A stretch of 64,000 nucleotides of DNA from Zygnema cylindricum (taxonomy: Eukaryota; Streptophyta; Zygnematophyceae; Zygnematales; Zygnemataceae): the NCBI GenBank assembly GCA_037447655.1, contig JBBHKE010002640.1, positions 175,467 to 239,466 of the forward strand, in the 5' to 3' direction. Every line of letters starts with the position of its first letter. The first letter of the stretch is position 1. The notes under the pieces are model-generated. The model was given only the letters and a program-made list of their open reading frames with translations, did not search any database and was not told where the DNA came from. The translations under genes were made by a program, and so were the position numbers. Below are positions 49,293 through 58,368 of this stretch, piece by piece.

Positions 49293-50078
49293 GGGTGCGT
49301 CTCCATGTACGTGAAACTTAGAGAAAAAACTTTGTTTTTTAGCGCAGATCCGGCGGACCCGGATTTCGGGTGTCCCTATGTGTAACAAACTAACAACGAC
49401 ATAGGTACTTAAGCGTGTGACGATTGTATACGCTGACAATGCCCGTGACGGCTGTCAACGTCTACAATCTGTGATGACGCACGCTATTTTTTGTAGCAGG
49501 TTGTGACGTCGCATGTGTTTTCGTGACATTGTAGACGCCCCGCCATCCAGCCTGTGCCGTTTCACGGTTGAGGAAGATGCACTTTGCCTTTGCGTCTCTT
49601 GTCCGCACGACGTGAAATGGCATCGGATCTTGAGGCCCCTGGCGAAATAAAATCCGTACCAGGCGCAAACGGACAAAACCAAACAAATTATGTACTTTGC
49701 TTTGTCGTACCAGAACGCAAACGGACAAAACATAGCGGATCGTGCACTTTTCGTCGTCGCTTGAATTCTTTTGAAATTTCCTGGAAATTTCTTACACGTG
49801 CGACTGCGTGTTTTTATTTTCTTTTCGAAAAATCTTTGTTTTAAAACACATCTTCCCTGTGTTTTAAAGAAAAGTTTGAAGACGACGTTTTTTGGCGTGG
49901 CCGTGGGTCGAAGAACACAAAACGACAATATGTAGTACATCTTAAATTCGATGATGACGCAAAATGTACTTCTCATATTTTCTTTTTTTTGTACGGTTGA
50001 AACTTACGCGGTACGGCTCTAAGTTTTACATGAAAACGACAGAAAAAAACCCTTACTTAGGCACATGGAGACGCACCC
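49293..50078. mobile_element. Harbinger-like element in duplication copy 1
   Basis: Inverted termini GGGTGCGTCTCCATGT and ACATGGAGACGCACCC. Left flank TTA, right flank ATA, so a 3-bp duplication is possible with one mismatch. The interior has CGTACCAGGCGCAAACGGAC-type sequence and an open frame of 173 codons on - (49,455-49,976) without recognisable motifs. It resembles 3,585-4,535. Confidence 0.75.
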
Positions 50079-50129
50079 ATATCTTTCAATTCGATGCATA
50101 CGTGTAACTTAACACATTTGTGGCGATAA

Positions 50130-51021
50130 GCGGAAAAGTACGGAAATGGATACAAAAACGTACGGTTACCTATTTTCCGTCCGTGGTTCCAATACGGTAT
50201 GACAGACTGCCAACTCATGCCGCACGATCCTTCGTCAGAGGTTGACCCGAGCCACCAAACTGACGCTGAACTGCTACACCGCGAATCGTTATTAGTGTCA
50301 AATTATAAATAGTGTTGAAGAATTTTTACCGTAATTGATGCTAATTAAGAATTTGTTTTTTTTTTTTAAAAGGTGTATTCTAATTTCGGCGTTTATGCTA
50401 ATTTGGGAACAGCAAAAATGGAATATTCGCCAAACGACTATATACATTATTATATATATCCGTACAAAATTTTAGAAATCGTACGCCGTCGCGAAGTTAA
50501 AATATCCGTACATGCTATACTAATTTACGTGTCAGACTAATCCCGTTTTTTTTAGCACACGTTCCTATGCGTGCGCGTCTAATTTAATTCTTTTTTTGTA
50601 ATTTTTCAGTGGAAAAGGTACATCTATGTACGGTCTCACATCGAGCGTACACCACACTATCTATATTTTATTGTACTTTCGGGCTTTACTTTATTTTGTA
50701 CGGTACCTTAATTAACGTCAAGGAAAAATTAGAATCATGTATCCTATTTGAAAATAAAAATCAAAATTTTTATAACCCACATTAGTGACTTTGACACTAA
50801 TAACGATTCGCAGTGTACCAGCCAGGCATACGTACGACACCTTCCGGGCGACACCTGACCCCACAAACCGTTCTAAAATGAAAAGCGATAATTGGCCAGA
50901 TTCCTACTGCGGCTCAACGGATATTCTTGACGTGCATCCACAGAACATTTGTGACCCGACTGACGTTCAGACGTATTGTCAAAGACTCGTTGGAAATTGC
51001 AGCCAATGTGGGGATTGCTGA
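50130..51021 (+). pseudogene. Short open frame split by a MITE at a TA
   Basis: An open frame runs from 50,130 (first ATG at 50,199) to 50,274, is broken by the MITE 50,277-50,815, and resumes in the same frame at 50,818 to a TGA at 51,019-51,021. Without the element and one TA, the two parts form one continuous frame of about 117 codons (94 from the ATG), ending in a Cys-rich NCSQCGDC. I do not recognise the product, and coding status is unproven. The same arrangement recurs in the second duplication copy (56,106-56,997). Confidence 0.4.
50277..50815. mobile_element. Mariner-like MITE, subfamily B (copy 1)
   Basis: Termini CACCGCGAATCGTTATTAG and CTAATAACGATTCGCAGTG are flanked by TA (50,275-50,276 and 50,816-50,817). 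It is 539 bp long and lacks the insertion present in the copy at 7,726. Confidence 0.92.
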
Positions 51022-51110
51022 CTTCAACGCGCTATTATTACTCAGGATTTCCCTTTTGAATGAACGTTCCAGTAAACTACCAATCCTATCCGGTTTTAGT
51101 TCTAGGGAAA

Positions 51111-51168
51111 GCAGGGATGAGCAACTTTAAGCAGGGATGAGCAACTTTAAGCAGGGATGAGCAACTTT
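51111..51168. repeat. Three tandem 20-bp repeats
   Basis: Three near-perfect copies of GCAGGGATGAGCAACTTTAA. The same array is at 57,087-57,144 in the other duplication copy. Confidence 0.95.
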
Positions 51169-52020
51169 TCTGGTCCTTTTTGCAAGAGTCATACTCTTCT
51201 CTTATGGTCATAATATATATGTTGACAAATATTGTAAGGTTCTCAAAAGACAACTTAGACGGTCCTTAAATCCCCCAACGACATATTTTTTCGATGCAAA
51301 ATAACATACTAAGCAAACATGTATATCCACACTATAAGCAGTTCCTCACCTTCAGCTTAACCACATGAGCATCATCTTCACACATACAAAAAAGTATAAG
51401 ATTAAGAACACAACAATGCAGTCACATCTAACAAAAAATCTTACAATTTTCAAGTGCAAAGATTCAATAGTGCATTAGGCGTATTTTGCCATCAAAACGA
51501 ACAAAATAATAAAAAACAAAAGATATATCCACGAACCAAGAAACCCTCCATAGATGGGCCAGACAATATTTTAGTCTTCCATATTAATGTCTTCCATTAG
51601 CAATACGGAAACTCTTGTCATCTGTCTGAACCCTGAACCCTAACTTCGTCAAATATCCTCCTCTACTAAGCTCAAAACCTCCGCAACTCTTCCACTTTCC
51701 AAAGCAACAATCAAAGAAAAGAAATAAGGAAAAAAAAAGAAAAAAACAAAAAAAACAAAAACAAAAGAATGGACCGAACCAAAAATTCTGAAGGCACGGA
51801 TGGGAGGCCTCTCCCCGCAGCCTTTTGACAGATACAAATAATAAATAAAACCCATGTCGAGCCTTTGAGAAGCCCTAGACACGAGATGCTAATAGTATAC
51901 AAGCCTTGACCAGGCACAATATTTGCGGAAAAACCCTATCTTCACCAAATAAACCTTCGACCCGTCTCACCTTCCCTTTGCTACAGTTAGTGCCATGCAA
52001 ATACATCCACATTAGAAGCA

Positions 52021-52140
52021 GGATGCAGCTAGCAGACAAAAGATGCTAGCAGATAAAAGATGTCTGAAGCTACCAGACAAAACATGTCAGCGGCTAGCAG
52101 ACAAAAGATGTCGGCAGCTAGCAGACAAAATACGTCAGCA
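52021..52140. repeat. Tandem AGCTAGCAGACAAAAGATG-type repeats
   Basis: About five diverged copies of a 20-28 bp unit. It also occurs at 57,997-58,116 in the other duplication copy. Confidence 0.85.
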
Positions 52141-52392
52141 ACCGTTTGACTTCTCAGGAGCTGCCTTCTCTCATTTGAAAGAATGGAACCTCAATTTCTG
52201 TTTTTCTTGCCATATTCAGGCACCAGATTTCTCTGTCAAAACAGATTTAACCTATTTTCCCGCAAATATATCCAGCTCCTCTCCGCTTCGTATCCCTTAA
52301 CATTATCGACCAAAAGAATTTCCGGCCGCCGCCACGGCCGCAACTTCGACAAAATAATTTCACTAAAACTAAATTGTTAAATTTTGAGTCAT

Positions 52393-52495
52393 TCACTTCT
52401 TCATGCAACCCAACTGTGAATAATGAAATTCCACTTGAAGACGGCGATGTAGAGGAACTCGTCCCATCAATCCTTTCGCAATGTCCTTCTCCAAT
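52393..52495 (-). pseudogene. Orphan 3' end of the NT-C2 gene (duplicated fragment)
   Basis: Identical by offset to 58,369-58,471. It encodes the last 33 residues (ending QLGCMKK) and stop of the gene at 58,369-61,839, then breaks off at a poly-G run. No upstream exon follows. Confidence 0.9.
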
Positions 52496-53018
52496 GGGGG
52501 GTGGGGGGGGGGGGGAGAAGGTGGAGAGAGGAGGAAAGTGGGAGGGCATTAATACTGACAAGTAAGAGATTCTTCAGGTTTGAGCACCCATATTATCTGC
52601 TCCAAACGAGCCAAATAGGTTCTAGTTCGATGATTGCACATAAAATACGCACTTATATAATGCATATTTTATTTCAGGAAAAACTTAGTATTAGGGCTCA
52701 GAAGCACATCACCACATCAAGAATTGGAGGTTTTTGTGAGCTTTAGACCTAAAAAGGGTGGAAATACGAGGTGTAAATAACAGATAAGAGAGAGGAGAGA
52801 GAGAGAGGAGAGAAAGGAGGAGAGTTTTTCAAACCAGAACCCACTCAAATAGAGTTCCGAGCTGTTAACGGTTGAAAAATCTTTAAAGTAAAGAAATAGT
52901 TAACTATTCGACATTAAAGATGCCTTTGTCGGCATCTTATTAAATTCGGGGGAGCGGTATGCCAAATTTGGTAAGTGTCTTCAAGTATTTCACCGTAATT
53001 AAACCAGAGAGGGAGTGA

Positions 53019-53086
<68 letters not shown>

Positions 53087-53207
53087 CGAGAGAGAGAGAG
53101 AAAAGAGTTAGACCAACTAACAAACTCACAAACTCACAAATTGACCAACTGACAAACTCACAAACGGACAAATTGAACAGAATTCACGTTCAGTTCCGTG
53201 TCCCGAC
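52496..53207. other. Unique spacer with poly-G and GA tracts
   Basis: Begins with a G run of about 20 bases broken by one T (52,496-52,516). (GA)n tracts lie at about 52,788-52,822 and 53,007-53,104. No exon of the neighbouring methyltransferase-like fragment is recognisable here. Confidence 0.6.
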
Positions 53208-53963
53208 CTTGAGCAGCGGAGCGATGGGCGATCCGCAGCCGTAGAACTTGTCCAGAATCTCCGGATGGATGTTTCTCACCAGAAGACGCGTTTCTCGAGA
53301 CACTTGCTCCTGCAAATAAGCAAACACATACACGCCACTGGAATAAAAAAATAAAGCAAAAAGGAAGAAAGAAAAGAAGGAAGAAGGAAAGAACGGAAGG
53401 GAAGCGAAGAAGGAAGGAAGAAGAAAAGAGAAGGAGAAGGAAAGAAAGGAGGAAGGGAAGAAATGAAAAAGAAAAGAAAGGAGGAAGGGAAGCAAAGAAG
53501 AAGGAAATGAAGAAGGGAAGGAAGGAAGGAAGAAAAGAAGAATGAAAGAAAGGAGGGAAGGAGGTGAACAAAAAGAAAGGAAGAAGGAGAGAAAAAAAAG
53601 AATCTGAGTGGTACCATGTGATAAGGTAAATTCCACAACTGAGGAAAATTTTGATAGCACCAAAAATAAATAAATACAAACAAAATATAATAATAATGAT
53701 CATAAAAATTGAAAGAAAAGTCCCGAACAACAAAACCAAGAAAAAAAACAGGTTTTTCTACTCAGCTCAACAAAATACAAAGAAAATAATAAAAAAGAAG
53801 CAGAAATGAAGGCACCGACCCCGAGTAAACACGCTGACGTCAGCAAATCATCTTTCGTCTGCAGGTGCTTGCCATAGTAGTCACTGACGTCATCGTGCGT
53901 GACAGGTGTCACAAATTCTGGGAGGGGAGGGCAACACGTGCTGGACTTCTGGCAGCACGACAT
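53208..53963 (-). pseudogene. AS3MT: 5' fragment of an arsenite S-adenosylmethionine methyltransferase-like gene
   Basis: Exon 1 (53,820-53,963, 48 codons) begins MSCCQKSS and contains DVSDYYGKHLQTKDDLLTSAC. Exon 2 (53,208-53,309, 34 codons) contains VRNIHPEILDKFYGCGSP. Joined in phase 0, the spacing from YYGK through SAC to FYGCGSP matches the N-terminus of arsenic methyltransferases (AS3MT/ArsM), which methylate arsenite with SAM in the cytosol. The next expected motif, the SAM-binding VLDLGxGxGRD, is not found before the duplication junction at 52,495. I therefore read this as a truncated gene; a long intron interrupted by the duplication is the alternative. Both donors read GTCGG. The intron (53,310-53,819) is dominated by a GAAG-rich tract. 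Confidence 0.68.
53345..53600. repeat. GAAG-rich polypurine tract in the methyltransferase-like intron
   Basis: About 250 bp of nearly pure purine on the + strand. Long antisense open frames here (F, S, L, P-rich) are artefacts of the composition. Confidence 0.92.
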
Positions 53964-53969
53964 TGTACG

Positions 53970-54240
53970 AAAGTGAGAGAGAGAGAGAGAAAGGGAAAGG
54001 GAGAGAGAGAGAGAGAGAGAGGAAGAGAGGAGAGGCGGAGAGAGAAGGGAGAGGGGAAGGGCGGAGAGAGGGAGGAGGAGAGAGAGGGGGGGACAAGAAA
54101 GACGGCAGGGAGGGTAGGGGGCTGAAAGAGAGGCGGGGGCCGAGAGGAAGAGACAGAGAGAGAGAGAGAACGCTGTAACGGGCAGAAAGAGAAGGGCGAA
54201 AGAAAGAGGGAAGGGAGAGAGGGAGAGTACAGCTAGATAG
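53970..54240. repeat. GA-rich tract upstream of the methyltransferase-like start
   Basis: Interrupted (GA)n/(GGGA)n over about 270 bp, beginning about 7 bp before the ATG. On the gene strand it is a CT-rich 5' leader or promoter. Confidence 0.9.
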
Positions 54241-54300
54241 ATTGGAGTACAACTTTCGGTTGTACGGGCAGTTTCACACATGGAAAATTTGGTTCCAATC

Positions 54301-54606
54301 CATAGTTCAAAAGTAGGTGAAAGTAGGCCCATACTATATGCCTATTGTATACAAAACATACAATATGACCTTAAGACCCATATTGTATTCGGACCTATTC
54401 GGACCAATTAAAACATTCGGATTAAACAATGGACCAATTAAAACATTCGGAACAAAAAAAATTATATACACCGTCAGATTCGGACGATCGGACCGTCGTT
54501 GATCAAAGCAGCGATCTAAGAAGATCACATGAAAAGCCCGTAACACAACTTACGATAAAGGCGCCGACCAAAGGCCTACCATAAAAACGCCTACTTTTGA
54601 ACTATG
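54301..54606. mobile_element. hAT-type MITE, monomer form
   Basis: Starts CATAGTTCAAAAGTAGG and ends CTACTTTTGAACTATG. The flanking 8-mers TTCCAATC (54,293-54,300) and TTCCAATT (54,607-54,614) match at 7 of 8 positions. It is the 306-bp counterpart of one arm of the 40,753-41,372 element. Confidence 0.85.
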
Positions 54607-54754
54607 TTCCAATTGCTTCGCTGAACACGTGGTATCCTCAAAAACATATCTTGTATTCCTTTTAAGGCGGGTCTCCATGCTAGTTAAATAGTTTCAGATT
54701 AAGGTTTTACAAGTTTACAAACGACCCACAGAAACATGACGTGGGATTGAATCT

Positions 54755-55276
54755 CAGGGTATGTCCCCATGTATTTGTAACTTAGCGAACTTACTTTGTA
54801 TTTTAGGGCCGATCCGCCGGACCCGGTTTTCAAGTGTCCCTATGTCTTTAAGGACGAAATCGTAACTTACGCTTGTGACGATTGTATACGTCGACAATAC
54901 CTGTGACGGTTGTCAACGTCTACAATCTGCGTTTTCGCACGTTAGTTTTTGGAACTTCTTGTGACGTCGCATGTCTTACCGTACATTGTAGACGTACCGC
55001 ATTCCAGCCTGTGCAGTTTCACGATTGAAGACGAGGCGCTTTGCCATTGCGTCTCCATCCGGACGACGTGAAATGGCATCGGGATTTGAAGACCCCTTGC
55101 AAAAAAAAATCCGTACTGGACGAAAACTGACAAAACCAAAAAAATTCTGCACTTTTCTTTATCGTATTTGAACGCAAACGGGCAAAACATAGCGAATTCT
55201 GTACTTTTCTTTGTCCTTGGAAATCGTATGAAATTTTTCGAAAATTAAGGGTGCGTCTCTATGTACTTCAAACTTA
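54755..55276. mobile_element. Truncated Harbinger-like element and terminal stub
   Basis: A left end GGGTATGTCCCCATGT (54,756) and interior GACGATTGTATACGTCGAC match the element at 49,293, but the right end is missing. A separate left-end stub GGGTGCGTCTCTATGT (about 55,251) directly precedes the intact element at 55,277. A weakly similar GGCGGGTCTCCATG occurs near 54,668. Confidence 0.65.
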
Positions 55277-56054
55277 GGGTGCGTCTCCATGTACGTGAAA
55301 CTTAGAGAAAAAGCTTTGTTTTTTAGCGCAGATCCGACGGACCCGGATTTCGGGTGTCCCTATTTGTAACAACGACATAGGTACTTAAGCGTGTGACGAT
55401 TGTATACGCTGACAATGCCCGTGACGGCTGTCAACGTCTACAATCTGTGATGACGCACGCTATTTTTTGTAGCAGGTTGTGACGTCGCATGTGTTTTCGT
55501 GACATTGTAGACGCCCCGCCATCCAGCCTGTGCCGTTTCACGGTTGAGGAAGATGCACTTTGCCTTTGCGTCTCTTGTCCGCACGACGTGAAATGGCATC
55601 GGATCTTGAGACCCCTAGCGAAATAAAATCCGTACCAGGCGCAAACGGACAAAACCAAACAAATTATGTACTTTGCTTTGTCGTACCAGAACGCAAACGG
55701 ACAAAACATAGCGGATCGTGCACTTTTCGTCGTTGCTTGAATTCTTTTGAAATTTCCTATAAATTTCTTACACGTGCAACTGCATGTTTTTATTTGCTTT
55801 TCGAAAAATATTTGTTTTAAAACACATCTTCCCTGTGTATTAAAGAAAAGTTTGAAGACGACGTTTTTTGGCGTGGCCGTGGGTCGAAGAATACAAAACG
55901 ACAATATGTAATACATCTTAACTTCGATGATGACGCAAAATGTACTTCTCATATTTTTTTTTTTTTGTACGGTTGAAACTTACGCGGTACGGCTCTAAGT
56001 TTTACATGAAAACGACAGAAAAAAACCCTTACTTAGGCACATGGAGACGCACCC
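55277..56054. mobile_element. Harbinger-like element in duplication copy 2
   Basis: Same termini as 49,293-50,078 (GGGTGCGTCTCCATGT and ACATGGAGACGCACCC). It is inserted directly after a related terminal stub. Confidence 0.75.
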
Positions 56055-56252
56055 ATATCTTTCAATTCGATGCATACGTGTAACTTAACACATTTGTGGC
56101 GATAAGCGGAAAAGTACGGAAATGGATACAAAAACGTACGGTTACCTATTTTCCGTCCGTGGTTCCAATACGGTATGACAGACTGCCAACTCATGCCGCA
56201 CGATCCTTCGTCAGAGGTTGACCCGAGCCACCAAACTGACGCTGAACTGCTA

Positions 56253-56791
56253 CACCGCGAATCGTTATTAGTGTCAAATTATAAATAGTGTTGAAGAATT
56301 TTTACCGTAATTGATGCTAATTAAGAATTTGTTTTTTTTTTTTAAAAGGTGTATTCTAATTTCGGCGTTTATGCTAATTTGGGAACAGCAAAAATGGAAT
56401 ATTCGCCAAACGACTATATACATTATTATATATATCCGTACAAAATTTTAGAAATCGTACGCCGTCGCGAATTTAAAATATCCGTACATGCTATACTAAT
56501 TTACGTGTCAGACTAATCCCGTTTTTTTTAGCACACGTTCCTATGCGTGCGCGTCTAATTTAATTCATTTTTTGTAATTTTTTACTGGAAAAGGTACATC
56601 TATGTACGGTCTGACATCGAGCGTACACCACACTATCTATATTTTATTGTACTTTCGGGCTTTACTTTATTTTGTATGGTACCTTAATTAACGTCAAGGA
56701 AAAATTAGAATCATGTATCCTATTTGAAAATAAAAATCAAAATTTTTATAACCCACATTAGTGACTTTGACACTAATAACGATTCGCGGTG
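56253..56791. mobile_element. Mariner-like MITE, subfamily B (copy 2)
   Basis: Termini CACCGCGAATCGTTATTAG and CTAATAACGATTCGCGGTG are flanked by TA. It is the duplicate of 50,277-50,815 and splits the same short open frame. Confidence 0.92.
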
Positions 56792-58368
56792 TACCAGCCA
56801 GGCATACGTACGACACCTTCCGGGCGACACCTGACCCCACAAACCGTTCTAAAATGAAAAGCGATAATTGGCCAGATTCCTACTGCGGCTCAACGGATAT
56901 TCTTGACGTGCATCCACAGAACATTTGTAACCCGACTGACGTTCAGACGTATTGTCAAAGACTCGTTGGAAATTGCAGCCAATGTGGGGATTGCTGACTT
57001 CAACGCGCTATTATTACTCAGGATTTCCCTTTTGAATGAACGTTCCAGTAAACTACCAATCCTATCCGGTTTTAGTTCTAGGGAAAGCAGGGATGAGCAA
57101 CTTTAAGCAGGGATGAGCAACTTTAAGCAGGGATGAGCAACTTTTCTGGTCCTTTTTGCAAGAGTCATACTCTTCTCTTATGGTCATAATATATATGTTG
57201 ACAAATATTGTAAGGTTCTCAAAAGACAACTTAGACGGTCCTTAAATCCCCCAACGACATATTTTTTCGATGCAAAATAACATACTAAGCAAACATGTAT
57301 ATCCACACTATAAGCAGTTCCTCACCTTCAGCTTAACCACATGAGCATCATCTTCACACATACAAAAAAGTATAAGATTAAGAACACAACAATGCAGTCA
57401 CATCTAACAAAAAATCTTACAATTTTCAAGTGCAAAGATTCAATAGTGCATTAGGCGTATTTTGCCATCAAAACGAACAAAATAATAAAAAACAAAAGAT
57501 ATATCCACGAACCAAGAAACCCTCCATAGATGGGCCAGACAATATTTTAGTCTTCCATATTAATGTCTTCCATTAGCAATACGGAAACTCTTGTCATCTG
57601 TCTGAACCCTGAACCCTAACTTCGTCAAATATCCTCCTCTACTAAGCTCAAAACCTCCGCAACTCTTCCACTTTCCAAAGCAACAATCAAAGAAAAGAAT
57701 TAAGGAAAAAAAAAGAAAAAAACAAAAAAAACAAAAACAAAAGAATGGACCGAACCAAAAATTCTGAAGGCACGGATGGGAGGCCTCTCCCCGCAGCCTT
57801 TTGACAGATACAAATAATAAATAAAACCCATGTCGAGCCTTTGAGAAGCCCTAGACACGAGATGCTAATAGTATACAAGCCTTGACCAGGCACAATATTT
57901 GCGGAAAAACCCTATCTTCACCAAATAAACCTTCGACCCGTCTCACCTTCCCTTTGCTACAGTTAGTGCCATGCAAATACATCCACATTAGAAGCAGGAT
58001 GCAGCTAGCAGACAAAAGATGCTAGCAGATAAAAGATGTCTGAAGCTACCAGACAAAACATGTCAGCGGCTAGCAGACAAAAGATGTCGGCAGCTAGCAG
58101 ACAAAATACGTCAGCAACCGTTTGACTTCTCAGGAGCTGCCTTCTCTCATTTGAAAGAATGGAACCTCAATTTCTGTTTTTCTTGCCATATTCAGGCACC
58201 AGATTTCTCTGTCAAAACAGATTTAACCTATTTTCCCGCAAATATATCCAGCTCCTCTCCGCTTCGTATCCCTTAACATTATCGACCAAAAGAATTTCCG
58301 GCCGCCGCCACGGCCGCAACTTCGACAAAATAATTTCACTAAAACTAAATTGTTAAATTTTGAGTCAT

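Larger units (their letters stand above)
49289..52495. repeat. 3.2-kb segmental duplication, copy 1
   Basis: Near-identical to 55,273-58,471, offset 5,976 bp over most of its length (5,984 at the left end because copy 2 lacks 8 bp). Similarity starts exactly at the left end of a Harbinger-like element (CTTAGGG) and stops at CTCCAAT, immediately before a poly-G run. Contents: element 49,293-50,078, MITE 50,277-50,815, an interrupted open frame, small tandem repeats (51,111-51,168 and about 52,021-52,140) and the tail of the NT-C2 gene. Confidence 0.95.

Noticed and set aside
49455-49976. 173-codon open frame on - in both duplication copies
   Set aside because: It lies within a Harbinger-like element and shows no transposase motif that I recognise; identity between copies only reflects the recent duplication.
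51620-51640. CCCTGAACCCTAAC resembling plant telomere repeat
   Set aside because: One imperfect pair only; there is no array.
53158-53739. Long overlapping open frames on - (193, 157 and 135 codons)
   Set aside because: They read through a polypurine tract and give F/S/L/P-only sequence. Only the 102-bp stretch 53,208-53,309 has real protein similarity.
53700-54332. 210-codon open frame on -
   Set aside because: Mostly (GA)n translation plus the end of a MITE. Only the piece after the ATG at 53,963 is supported.
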